From Acanthosepion lycidas (taxonomy: Eukaryota > Mollusca > Cephalopoda > Sepiida > Sepiidae): a DNA stretch of 64,000 nucleotides. Of this stretch, positions 47,641 to 58,729 are shown piece after piece. The position numbers and the translations under genes were made by a program. The notes below the pieces were generated by a model, which worked only from the letters and a program-made list of their open reading frames with translations, was not told the DNA's origin and did no database searches. The stretch spans positions 49,637,287-49,701,286 of the forward strand of contig OZ010599.1 of NCBI GenBank assembly GCA_963932145.1, read 5' to 3'. Position 1 is the stretch's first letter. Each line of letters begins with the position of its first letter.

Positions 47641-48300
47641 AGAGAAGAACGTGTTCTTATTTCCTTATTCCAGATTAAATAAGTGGTTTCTGGAACCTGA
47701 TTGGATTCGATGAGTCACGCGATGTGCCCTCCGCGCGGTTGAACTCCAAATGACCTGGAAATAGGTCAAGGTTGGGGTTACTGGGTACATTCCCGCGCAA
47801 AACCCAGATAGCAATTCGGAGCCGACCCAAAACGATAAAAACTGTTTGTCACCGACAGTCAGAACAGATCTGCGATAAGGATCGGCCAGTAAACAAGGTC
47901 CAGCCTTGACACATGTTACCTTGACGACGTGTCAGCCAGCGATGATCTTTCTACATATAAAGCCGCGACAAAACTAAGTTCTAGATTTCATTCTCATTGT
48001 TCACTATGTTTTATAATCACTGTTATCGCACACAAGCAGTCAGCAATCACACACATGTCCCGTTAGCGTGTGCTTCCCACACATAAGCACACACACATAC
48101 TTTCAGACTCACTTGCAACAAAATAACTTCGAACTTTGCAGACACATTTGCAGCTTGAGTGTTCACTTTGAACACTTGAACTATTGGTCTCTTCATGGAT
48201 ACAACAGAATTCTAATATGTAAATACATGTATCTGTCGCATCCAACGGTTCAGTAACCGGAAATGTATTAGCTCCCTTGACTGACAATTGCATTGTTACA
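47640..48300 (+). repeat. LTR- or promoter-like segment
   Basis: GC-balanced stretch with TATAAAG at 47956-47962, a (CA)-rich downstream part and an end TTGTTACA at about 48299. It could be an LTR of a neighbouring retroelement; no second copy in the window, so uncertain. Confidence 0.3.
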
Positions 48301-48533
48301 TACCTCTACGTATCAGTGTTTCTCAATTCTAACAAAACTTTTAAAAAAATTTGTATATATGATACATAAAAACCTTGATGGTCAGTTCCGGAATACTAGT
48401 AGGAAGCTTTGCTTAAAAAAGACGTTTTCTAAATGTTTAATTAATTTCTTAGGCATAGAAATGGCAAAGGTAAGCCAAGTTACGTTACCTTACAATCTTA
48501 TATATATACAGAACCTTCTCGGATCTCTGTGCT

Positions 48534-49980
48534 CCTCTCAGGGTTACGTGAGTGTGTAAATCCCTCCCTCCAGATGTATACACATTCGGATATTTGCCGG
48601 TCACAGGGATCCGTCCCTGCGCTGGTAATAACATAGCTATGACTAGCTCGGACTGGCTCTGATCAGGTTGAACAAACTTTGACCAGCTAAGACCAGCGGC
48701 CCGAGTGAAGACACTCAGGTCCCCACGTTAAAAAAGACCTTGTGTCACAATCTGACTTAGTGGGGTGTCAATTAAATCAACCCCTCAGGGTTACGTGAAT
48801 GTGTAAACCCTTCCCTCAAGAGGTATACACATTCGGACACTTGCCGGTTAAAGGGATCCGTCCCTGTACTGGTAGTATCACAGCTAAGACCAGCTATGAC
48901 AAGCTTAGACTAGTTATGACCAGCTTGGCAAGCTATGACTGGTAATAACATAGCTATGACTAGCTTGGACCGGCTCTGATCAGGTTGGACAAACTAAGAC
49001 CAGCGGCCCGAGTGAAGAAACTCGTGTCCCTACGTTAAAAACTGAACTAGTGTCACAACATGACTCAGTGGGGAGTCAAGTAAATCAATCCCTCAGTGTT
49101 ACATGAGTGTGTAAACCCCTCCCACGAGGTGGTATACACATTCGGATACTTGCCGGTCACAGGGATCCGTACTTGCGCTGGTAGTATCACAGCTATGACT
49201 AGCTTGGACCAGCTATAACAAGCCAAGACAAGCTATGACTAGCTTAGACCAGCTTGGACAAGCTAAGACCAGTGTGGACCAGCGGCCTGAGTGAAAACAC
49301 ACGTATCCCCACGTTAAAAACTGACCTTGTGTCACATCCTGACTCAGTGGGGTGGGTTCAAGTAAATATCTACTTGCAGTTCATAGGGATCCGTCCCTGC
49401 GCTTGGACCAGCTATGACTAGCTCTGACCAGCTTGAACAAGCTATGGCCAGCAAAGACCAGCGGTCTGAGTGAAGACTCTCGGGTCCCCACGTTAAAAAC
49501 CGACCTTGCGTCACAACCTGACTCAGTGGGGAGTCAAGTAAATCAACACCTCGGGGTTACGCGAGTGTGTAAACCCCCCCACGAGGGGTTATACACATTC
49601 GGATACTTGTCGGTTACAGGGATCTGTCCCTGCGCTGGTAATATCACAGCTATAACTAGCTTGGACCAGCAAAGACAAGCTACGACTAGCTTAGACCAGC
49701 TCTGACCAGCTTGGACAAGCTATGACCAGCTATGACCACCGGGCCGAGTGAAGACACTCTGATCCCCACGTTAAAAACTGACCTTGTGTCACAACCTGAC
49801 TCAGTGGGGAGTCAAGTAAATACAAACGTGTATACACATTCGAATACTTGCCGATTGCAGGGATCCGTCCCTGTACTGGTAGTATCACAACAACTTGGAC
49901 CCGCTTGGACAGCTATGGCCAGCTGTGACTTGCTCAGTAGGGAGTCAAGTAAATCAACCCCTCAGGGTTACGTGCTACGT
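48534..49980. repeat. tandem array, ~245-310 bp units with nested 10-bp repeats
   Basis: Units begin with CCTCAGGGTTACGTGAGTG (48534, 48781, variant at 49090, 49550, truncated 49960); partial units start near 49375 and 49830. Each unit then has GGTATACACATTCGGATA, AGGGATCCGTCCCTG, a variable run of decamers such as AGCTATGACC/AGCTTGGACC, and TCCCCACGTTAAAAACTGAC with TGACTCAGTGGGGAGTCAAG. Length varies through the decamer run. No coding frame spans units. Confidence 0.9.
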
Positions 49981-50330
49981 ACTGATTCTGTTATTACGAA
50001 GTATTGTAATTTGTGGATTTTATTTTTCCACCTAAAAACCGCACAGGTGTCTAAGATTTATTAATGATACAGTAATTGTATTGTAAGGGATAGACTGTTC
50101 AAGTTTGGCCATCACTAGCTATCTTATACTGAGCTTATTGGATTTACAACCCATTCATTCTTTACAATATACACATTCACCATAAGAATTTATCCGTCAC
50201 CATTCGCTCCTTCATACACTAAAATACGTCACACAATCTTGGCAACTACAAGAGAAAAAACCATGCCATGAATTAAAAATCCCAATATCTACAATTGTGT
50301 ATAAAATATATATGTATAATAATTTAATCA
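49980..50330. other. spacer, nothing seen
   Basis: AT-rich flank of the array. Confidence 0.5.
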
Positions 50331-51240
50331 ATAAAATGATAAATTATGTTAGTAGGACCCGTCCACCCCACAAAAATAAGAGTGACCGCTGTATTCTGTC
50401 TTCCAACAAAATCAAAAGACTCTCTCGCTAAGGGAGAGGGAAAACATAAAAAAAAATTATGCGCATTATAAAATTCAAAAACTGCCCCAGTCGAGATAAA
50501 AAGGGCGGGCCAAAACAAATTGGGATTGTCGGGAATCTCGACTTGGATCATAACAAAAGCAGAAGCCGGGAACAAAACATACTCACATTAACTAGGTACA
50601 CTTGGAATAGTTTATCTTAACTAGGGGAGGGTTACCCAGGAAGTTGACCCGTTGGGAATTAGAGGGACTTAAAAAAAAAGAAAATCAAGGCTAGCTCCGT
50701 TCAGGCAAACCAAGCTCGATACCAACCGTTTTCTCTCAGTTCTAATCTTCATCCTGAGCTGATGCTGAAATAATCTGATCAGATCCTGATGAGAATAGCG
50801 ATTGCGTCGCAAGATTTCCCCCATTCGCGTCGTCCAAATCACCATTCGAGCCATGGTCTGCAGCGTCAAAATACCATCCGTTTCACCCAAGAAGACGACA
50901 CATTGTCACACGCGTATGCGCGATCAATGAGCACGAGCTTTTCGGGAGAGATACGAGCTGTCAACTCGCCAACATAGTTCCAAAGGTGGCACACCCGAAG
51001 ACAATGGTAGAAGGCGTGTGAAACTGTTTGCTTTAAGTGAATGTCACATCGATGTGACTCTGGTAAATCCGTCAATCCGTTGGCTATATTCGGTGGTGAA
51101 TGACCTAATCCTATCCTTAAGCCTCTCCCACTGCCTATTTCATATGACTGTTTCCACTAGTTCCCACTGCACTACGCTAATCCGCTGTTGTCGCAAGTCC
51201 CGCTTGCCCAGCAATGACAGCACAATCTAATAGATCTACA
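50330..51240 (-). mobile_element. LINE ORF2 C-terminal region (family C)
   Basis: Minus-strand frames 51075-50866 (CDIHLKQTVSHAFYHCLRVC, then LWNYVGELTARISPEKLVLI) and 50890-50669 (ARMVIWTTRMGE, FQHQLRMKIRTERKRL). The Cys-His spacing and HAFYHC-RV-LW block recall the finger region after the RT in R1/Jockey-like LINEs. GC-richer than its flanks; frame change between the two parts. Confidence 0.6.
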
Positions 51241-51530
51241 TCAGCCCTTCTGATTAATATTCTATCTGGGTAGCTGGATAGAATATTAAGCGACATCGAG
51301 TTGGTACTGAAAGAGCTTGAACGGTACGAAAAGTTGATGGAGGCCAAAGACAATCTACCACGGTGGGCGAAATAAAGGTTTCGGTTCGAAATTCCAATCA
51401 CCCGAAGAAGGCCGGAGCGTACAACGACTGGAAACGTTGTGAATATGGCAATGAAGATGAGGATGTGGCGGACTTCACTACATTAATTTAACTTAGGTTA
51501 GGAAACCAAACTGACGTGAAGAAAAAAGGA
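51240..51530. other. GC-balanced sequence with a small hairpin
   Basis: TAATATTCTATC (51255-51266) pairs with GATAGAATATTA (51277-51288). No gene assigned. Confidence 0.5.
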
Positions 51531-51539
51531 TAAGCCAAA

Positions 51540-52032
51540 GACATCATTACACATAAATTTTGTATATAACAAGATGTACAAAGATGTGAATGAAAGGCAT
51601 GCATTGAGTAAAACAAGAGTTGTCTCTCTTTAACTATTATTTGTGTTCCAAAGTTCAATGAAAGAAAGTTTATGAGAGTTCCTTGTAATAATTGTTCTCA
51701 GCAGATTTGCTGTGTAAGAAAAGATTATGTGAGTGTATAAGGAATGTTCAGCATGTGAGTGGTGGTGTGAGTGAGAAAATTGGAAAAGTTCGTAAAAGTC
51801 CGTACGTACATGAATGCGTGAAATATTATTTAACGTCTGACCGCATGGTCGAGACGATAATTCTTAAAGGTTACGTCTTCGCAGGAAGAAGTGAGAAAAA
51901 AGAGAAAGAGGCAAACTCCTGTTTGCTATTTATAGATAATGTAATCACGTGACAGGATCACAGCACCTTGGCGGGAAACTTAGTCACGCGCCGGAAAAAT
52001 ATATTGTGCGTGGGTGGATTGCAACACCCATT
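51540..52032 (-). mobile_element. LTR-like segment (fossil)
   Basis: On the minus strand it starts TGTTGCAATCCACCC (52030) and has CTATAAATAGC (TATA box 51934-51927) followed by pyrimidine-rich and CA-rich sequence. Flanked upstream by ATTGGTCAATAAA like the neighbouring LTR-like repeats. Single copy in the window, so tentative. Confidence 0.35.
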
Positions 52033-52329
52033 TGTGTGTTTATTGACCAATTAGCGAACAAGTTTTAGGGAGACCTAAGAAAGCCTCTGGGATCCGATTC
52101 ACCCAAAAGTGCAGGCAATCGACTACATGAATATATAGCGATTATAAAATTGTCGCGTAGCTGCGATTTATAAATTGTTCATTACACAGTAGTGATGATT
52201 TATTATCCAATGAATGCCCGTTGTTGTATAATTTGAATTTGCGTAAGTATTTATGTATGTGTGTGTAATGATGATGATCATCACAAGGATTAGCAGTCCG
52301 AATAATGTACGCTAAAATGTCCTATATTA

Positions 52330-52540
52330 TAATTTATGGTCCCCTGCTAACGCAAGAAAAACAATTTTTAAACAAAATTTCAAACATTCTGAAAAGAATA
52401 AAAAAAATATAATTTAATAATCAAAAAACCCTCTTTAGTCTTTCCTCTCATAAAGATTTTGACGATAAATATTTGTTTTATTAAGTTTGGGGCATTTTTC
52501 ATTATGTATGCTCATTTTTTTTGCGAATCTTTGGAGGTAA
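52330..52540. repeat. end fragment of the GGTACC-end family
   Basis: Matches 34690-34906: CTAACGCAAGAAAAACAATT against CTGACGCAGGAAAAACAATT, and ends TTTGGAGGTA. Only the right end is present. Confidence 0.6.
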
Positions 52541-52622
52541 GTTACTAAGCAGTCGATACTTTTGTTAGTTTTTTGTTTGAGTTTAATTCATTGGTTTCAT
52601 TCATTGTCTTTACATTGTAGAA

Positions 52623-53419
52623 TGTTGATTAGAACGTCGGGTTGACCAATTGTAGAATGTACTGCTTCTTGAGTGTTGTGGCCACCAATGTTGAATGGGT
52701 TAAATAGGTAATGTGGCTGCGTGTTGAGAAGGTAATAAACATTCATACATAATATTTAAAACATCAAGGAAAAAACAATGAGAACCAATTTTGTTTAAGG
52801 AAGAAATATATGTATATTAAATTCAACAATAATACAAAGTAGTTGTAATATGAGTGAAAAAGGGAGAAAAAAGTAGCTTCCCCTTGACTGTAAGGAAAAT
52901 GTCTTAAAGAAGATTTGTCTGAGTAAAATGTTCAGAGTTCAGTGTTGAAAATAGAATATTTCTTTCAGAAAATTGTTCAGTTGTTGCATCTTACGGAGTT
53001 GATTTGACTTGGTGTGTCCACTGAGAACTGGTGGTGTATCAAATAAAGTTCTGTATTGTATGTATGCACGTGCGGAGTAAGTAGGATGGAATACACGAGC
53101 GAGTAGATGAGATCTATTGTCTCTGGGTACACTCGACTGTGGTTCTGGAACTACTACTAACTGTTTTTTTAGAATGCATCCAATATTTATACTACCTAGG
53201 GTGGCTCCCAGCAGAGACGCTGGATATATTTTTGAATATACATGAAAAATATCCGATTGGACGGAAAATGGACCAATCAACGATTTTGTAGCAAAACTTG
53301 TTTTTGAACAAAGTGTAGGAACAAATTTACTATGATGGAATGCGATAGATAAATTGTTATTTTTTAGTATGTATTTATTGAACAATTAGAATTGGAGAAA
53401 ATGTAGGCGTGGCACTACA
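52623..53419 (-). mobile_element. LTR-like repeat, copy 2 (fossil)
   Basis: Close copy of 36292-37056, with the same TGTAGTGCCACGCC start (53419) and TATAAATA (53191-53184). It has an extra insertion around 53080-53100. Looks about as young as copy 1. Confidence 0.65.
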
Positions 53420-53581
53420 ACATATATCATGCTGTAAAATATATAACTGCACCCCATGTATTTTTTTTTTTTTTCATTTATTCTGAATTTAATAAAATGT
53501 TTTTATTAAAATAACGGGGTTGCTACTAGCAAAAAATGGGCAAATTTTCTAAAGAAAGACTAAAAAGCCTTTTATTGAATT

Positions 53582-54403
53582 TGTAGTGATATGTTTGCCA
53601 CGCCTACATTTTTCTCAACTGTGATTTATCAAATAATAAATACTAAATATCACGGGACAATTTACTGAACGCATTAACAACACTGAATTTTTCCTACCGT
53701 TAACTCACAAACATGCTTTTGTTATAAAATCACCGATTGGTTGATTTTACATCCAATCAGATATTTTTCGTGTTCTTTCAAAATTTATCTTGCGTTCGTG
53801 CTGGGAGCCTACCGATAAGTCCGGCTTCATTCCCAATAGTAGAAAGTTTTACTTTAAGACAAGTGATGACCGTCCTTTTCCCCAGCCCCCTTTTTGGCCT
53901 TGTGCCACATTTGTTGTAATTACAGCAATAAATATTAGTAGAGTTACAACAGAACTCAACATCTCACACGCGTCTACACAGACTATTTATTTTATTCACT
54001 CCGCACGCACACGCACAGCCACAGAACTTGAATATCATTCACCATCAGTTCTTTGTGAACAAGGCAAGTTGCAACACCTCTGTTAGTTATACAAAATATA
54101 CAATTGAACTTACTGTATATTCTGAATACACATTTTATTTCAATGCAGAACTTTGAACATTTTATTCAGAAAACTTGCTTAATTACATTCCCTAATTCAA
54201 TTGAACAGATAAAGGGAAACTACTTTTTTCTCCTTATTCACACATTACAAAAATTACCTTGTATTTGTTGTTTTTATTTTATCAGATGATATCGTTGAAA
54301 CACAAATCGGTTTTCCATTGTTTTTCCTTGATTTAAAAAAATGTATAAATGTTAGATGCTCTTCAACACGCAGCCACATTAATCTTTTCAACAAAACCAT
54401 TTA
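53582..54403 (+). mobile_element. LTR-like repeat, copy 3, inverted and older (fossil)
   Basis: Plus-strand TGTAGTG...CCACGCCTACATTTTTCTC, then GATTGGTTGATTTT, CACTCCGCACGC, CACCATCAGTTCT and AACTACTTTTTTCTCC follow copies 1 and 2 in order. CTTCAACACGCAGCCACATT (54360) matches their far end. Diverged, and interrupted by a MITE at 54404. Confidence 0.6.
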
Positions 54404-54482
54404 TTAGGTTGGTGCAAAAATAATGTCGGTTTTGACGTATTTTTTAACGTCAAAAACCGACATTATTTTTGCACCAACCTAA
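54404..54482. mobile_element. 79-bp mariner MITE resembling human MADE1
   Basis: TTAGGTTGGTGCAAAAATAA at one end and its perfect complement at the other, with arms of about 37 bp and TA on each side (54402-54403, 54483-54484). The first 16 bases equal the end of human MADE1/Hsmar1 as I recall it, and the length is nearly the same (80 bp in human). Pairing is essentially perfect, so the copy is young. Confidence 0.93.
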
Positions 54483-54484
54483 TA

Positions 54485-55030
54485 CATTGAACTCCAACGT
54501 TTAAGGAAAATAGCATATTTTCAAATTGATAATGTTAGTTAATTGCTTGCATTCACTTTGAGTTATTTCTTAATTATTTACTGGCAATGGTATGATGTTT
54601 TTATTTTTATTTTGTCCGTAAAATTATATAATCCTCTCTAACCAGTAGTTTAAAAATACATTTTTTAAAAATTCTATTTGTTTTTTGAAACTTAGTCAAA
54701 AAAAAAAAAGCGAGAAATCAAAATTGTGTCCCGGGGAAATGATTGGTCGTAGCGGGTATCCGAGTTTATGGTTTTTATTTCCATATAAATATATCCAGGC
54801 TGATAGTCTCCAATGATTTTTTTTGATTTTCATTTTCCAGGGAACCGACTTCCGCGTTGTGGGCTGTTATATTTTTTTGGTCTTACAACTATCTGACCAG
54901 AGCTCCATTCAGAACCCATTTAAACACACACAAGCCTACCAGACTCCATTCGAATCATACTAGTAGAAAACACAGATTTACTTCATTCACTTGTAAAAAA
55001 AAAAAAAAAGATTAAAAATAATGGAGGCCC
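54485..55030. other. AT-rich spacer
   Basis: No gene; a small GC-richer patch at 54720-54760 without a recognisable frame. Confidence 0.45.
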
Positions 55031-55290
55031 TACCTAATAATAAAAAAGAAAAAGCCAACTCTTAAACAATATTAACTACGAACTAGTCCACAATGTGCTC
55101 TAACCATGTTCGGAAAATAAAAACACCTCTATAGCACACTAGCATACACATAACGCACACACTCAATTAAACTGAAAAATAAAAATCATCCTTGATAATG
55201 GCTAAAAAAAAGTATAGCCGAAAGCGCTCGAAACTATTAGAACACTTGGACAGTTTCTCTACACACTGTGTCCAAATAAGAAAGCTCTTA
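55030..55290 (+). repeat. PLE-end-like repeat with degenerate hammerhead
   Basis: After a block matching 2395-2480 in reverse (AAAAAGCCAACTCTTAA) comes TTGATAA (55192-55198), stem II GGCT/AGCC, GAAA (55220-55223), a two-pair stem III AG/CT and C at the cleavage position, then GCGCTCGAAAC. Two core bases differ from CTGATGA. The downstream TTGGACAG...CTGTGTCCAA pairs (55247-55275). Confidence 0.35.
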
Positions 55291-55654
55291 TGCAAACACA
55301 AGAAAAATTAAATAAAAAAGCTTAGTACTTTGTTTGTTGTTTTTAATGAAACACACACACATATGTAAAAAAAAATATATAGTAGAAAATAGGAAAGAAC
55401 TGGTTAGGTAAATTAATCCAAAGTTCTTTAGTATTTTTGTTATTATTTTTAAAAAATAGTGCTCGATACAAAAGTAGAGCATAAATATAATTATTTATTT
55501 AAAAATATGATTCCAACACGCTACATAAGAGATCTCATGTTTCAAAACAAGAGCCGAAAACTTCAATATAATTATTTGAATTAAAAATTGAGTTAAGAAG
55601 CTCTGTCCCATCTTCAAGCGAAATTTTTTTGGGAATCCAAAATATATATATATA

Positions 55655-55790
55655 TCGTAATGGTTAGCAAGTTTGTCTCGCTAGAACAATTTACGACTGA
55701 GTAGTGAGTTCGATCCTCACTGGGTGCCCCTTAATTTCGGCTTTGTGTCACATCTAAGCTACGCTTAGAAAATCACTATATAATTTTCTT
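55655..55790 (+). repeat. tRNA-derived SINE
   Basis: TAATGGTTAGCAAGTTTG (box-A-like) and GTTCGATCC (box B, 55709-55717) lie about 50 bp apart, followed by CACTGGGTGCCCC and CACATCTAAGCTACGCTTAG. A partial copy at 15925-15995 shares the second half. Confidence 0.75.
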
Positions 55791-55802
55791 CCGCAAATAA
55801 AG

Positions 55803-55910
55803 ATACCGGAAGTCTTGTCAAGAGTTAACGTGACGTCACCACCAAGTTTTACCGGAAGTTACAAGACACTCAATTTCGCCCGACGTTGGAAGACGTAGGT
55901 GGTGAGTTCT
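55803..55910 (+). promoter_or_regulatory. promoter-like segment of an unseen plus-strand gene
   Basis: ACCGGAAGT at 55805-55813 and again at 55851-55859 (ETS sites) flank TGACGTCA at 55831-55838 (full CRE). CpGs are frequent to 55900, then GTG|GTGAGT makes a good splice donor at 55902. This spacing is typical of a housekeeping promoter with a short first exon. No downstream coding exon could be identified in the window. Confidence 0.45.
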
Positions 55911-56769
55911 GTGTTTACATATTCGGTTAATAATTTTCTTTACCATTTTACTATATTAGCAGACATTAAATTGCTGAAATTCATTCCTACAGTAGATATA
56001 ATTATTTAGAGAAATTATTAATTTGTTTTTTTTATCTTTGTTTTTATGTTAGGTACTAAAATTGAAATGCAGATGCGTTTTTTGGGGTTTTTTAATTCGA
56101 AAAGTAGTGATCAATTGACATTGTGGTCGGTGAAAGAAAAAGTTAACGAGGAAATTTTGAAGGTTTTTAGCTCGAGTGTCTATATTTTGATTGATTTATT
56201 ACTCACTTCACTTGTATATTTATATTGGAACAGATCGTTTTGGTTTCGGTTTAAAAGTGTTATTGTTCTTGGGACCATTTTGACGGGAAATTAACAAAAA
56301 TTGTTATTGTTTAAGAAAGTAGTAGCCTGCCCGGTTAATTCATATTTCCAACAATGTTAAAGAAAGAAAGCATCATATATTAAATTTAAAATAGATAGAA
56401 TCATGTTTCTAGTATATAGAATTAACTAAGAAAATTATTCTTTTTATCTGTTTTTGTTTTTTTCTGAGTTTTTCTTTTTTATCGGAGAAAATAAGCATTT
56501 TTAATCGTAACGAAAACTACGATCTTCTCTAGTACTAATTAATTTTTTAGTTTGTTTAAAAACAAAACGGTAATGATTATTGCCCATGTCATTTCTCAGT
56601 GTTACTCCAGCTGTTGCCTTGTGTTGTCAAAACCATATGTCAACTTAAAAAAAAATGGTTACAATTAATTTTTAGTTAGTTTCTCTTACTAGTAAACTTC
56701 TGAAATGAAAAGACAATCTCTAGTTTAAAAGTTTGTAGCAAATTCTTTGGAAGTTTTAAACATGCTTTC

Positions 56770-56801
<32 letters not shown>

Positions 56802-57030
56802 AGACTTTGACGTTTTAGCGAACTTTGATCGTCAACATAAAGTCTTAAGTAGTTAGTAGTGAATGTTTTTTTACTTGCTATATTCATGCTAAGAACTTTT
56901 CTTTTTAAAACTTGTGCTGATTTTGTACAATTTACAAGCGCTGAATTAACCTTTTTTTACTTTACCTAACATTTTTTTAAAAAGTAACCTCATATTTTGA
57001 GCCCTCCATGCATTTTTTTAATTTTGAGAA
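55911..57030. other. no gene seen
   Basis: AT-rich. A plus-strand open frame at 56046-56294 (82 codons) has no similarity I recognise and could be chance. If the promoter at 55803-55910 is real, this is its first intron. Confidence 0.4.
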
Positions 57031-58447
57031 AAGCAAATCATGTATTTTTTAATTGCACCCCCCCACACACACACCTGAAAATCAGCTCGGAATTGTAACA
57101 TATAAAGTCAATAAAACAAAGATATTATTTAATTTCAAATGCTTTAAAGTTTAATGGGCAATATTTTCTGAAAGCAAAAAATTTTTTTAGATGAAAAATG
57201 AATTTTTAATACAATTATTTGTTATTTCTTTAATAGATTTTTACGTTTAAGTTGTTAACTTAAAATATAAAATTAGTTTAAAAGCCACATTCAGTTTTAT
57301 GTCTTTTTTTAGCGCATTGTAAATTGTATCATTTTGTTGACTAATCAGAAGACCCACAGTAATTAAGAAATGTAATTTTGTGTTTATAATCGGACCGTAA
57401 TTATAAAGTAAGGAAGAATAGAATAAAATAAGTAACCAGAATACAATTATTAAGTTACATTATTTGAGTTAAGCCTTGTTCTCTGCTGTAAGGCCTTTAC
57501 TTTTGGAAACACGTGTGGAGAAGTTAATTTGATTTTTCAGTTTCAACTGAGAAGGGTACCTACAAGTATCAGTATCATCTTATGAAATTTATATGATCTT
57601 ATTTTTATATTAATCTCAGTTATGACATTTTTCCATAAATGAACAAAATTAATAATAAAATGAATGGAAATACAAATAACACTCTCTAAAATGTAATAAA
57701 TGTACATAAATTTATAGTATTTTATGCACACTTTTGATAAAATTTCATAAGAAAGGTACCTATAAATTAATTAGATACTTTTCTTATGAAATTTAATTTC
57801 ACTCTCAATTTTAATTTCTTTATATTTTCCATAAGGTATCATAAACCTTTCATAAGGTACAAAAAAAAAAAATTACAGCACTGAAAGTTTTCCTTAAAAA
57901 TAATGAGGTAAATAATTTGTTCACTTAAATCCAAATAATTTCACTTCTCTCCTTCCATAGAATAAATTATCCTCATGTAATCTGTCAATACGTTATTCAA
58001 CACTTATCAAGTGTCGCACAATGTCATGACCTGCTTTGTTTTATTTTCAAACTACATCTTTTCGGAGCAGAAACTAAATAATGCTTGTTTCAAAATATTT
58101 TAAATAAACATTATAATTTCTGATTTTCTTAAATAAGTTTTGAAAAAATTATAATTGATTTTTAAAAGAATTTAAAACTGAAATTTTCATTTTTTTTATA
58201 AATTGGAAAAAAATGGTTGATATGATTGATTATTTGTCAATTTGGCTAACTCAAAAAAAACAAGATTTTTAATGAAAATTTTGAACATGCTAGGAACGAT
58301 TAAAAAATGTCAAAAATACCCCCCAAATACTTTGGTTTTTCCTGTTAATAATAACATAAACATTTAATTGATAAAATTTTGTTTTCATCAAGTTTGGCAT
58401 CTTTTTCATCATGCTATGCTCTTTTTTAGCGATCTTATGGAGGTACC
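57030..58447. mobile_element. non-autonomous DNA transposon, GGTACC-end family, copy 2
   Basis: Same order and orientation as 600-2106 of copy 1 (for example AAAATCAGCTCGGAATTGTA, AAGGCCTTTACTTTTG, GTACCTACAAGTATCAGTAT). It ends GGAGGTACC before TA. The left third, including the left end, is missing. Confidence 0.75.
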
Positions 58448-58478
58448 TATCGTAAATAATGATTTTCGAATCTAACTA

Positions 58479-58700
58479 GGTACCTCCAAAGTATCCCTAA
58501 AGTTGAATAAAGCACAAAACAAACTATTCATTTTGAAAATACAGCAACAAAGTTTATTTCCTATAAGCAAAATACTATTCAATCTATTAGCTTGAAATTA
58601 AAACTAAAATAAAAGCTAGAAGTACAATTTTTCATTTTTAAAAATGCATTTTAAACGTTAGTTATTGCTGTTTTCATAAACAGCTTCTCATAACTAAAAA
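58479..58700. repeat. left end of another GGTACC-end element
   Basis: GGTACCTCCAAAG after a TA (58477-58478), followed by sequence resembling the start of copy 3 (ATAAGCAAAATACT). The right end is not visible. Confidence 0.5.
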
Positions 58701-58729
58701 TATATCTGATGGTTATTTCAATTTAGGTA

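Noticed and set aside
49433-50064. Proteins encoded in the tandem array
   Set aside because: The frames follow repeat units, show no domain and are not continuous across units.
56046-56294. Small plus-strand gene after the promoter-like segment
   Set aside because: 82 codons with no recognisable domain, biased T-rich sequence and no supporting splice context; could be chance.
54660-56800. Poly-A/poly-T palindromes such as 56770-56800
   Set aside because: Simple homopolymer pairs, expected in AT-rich DNA.
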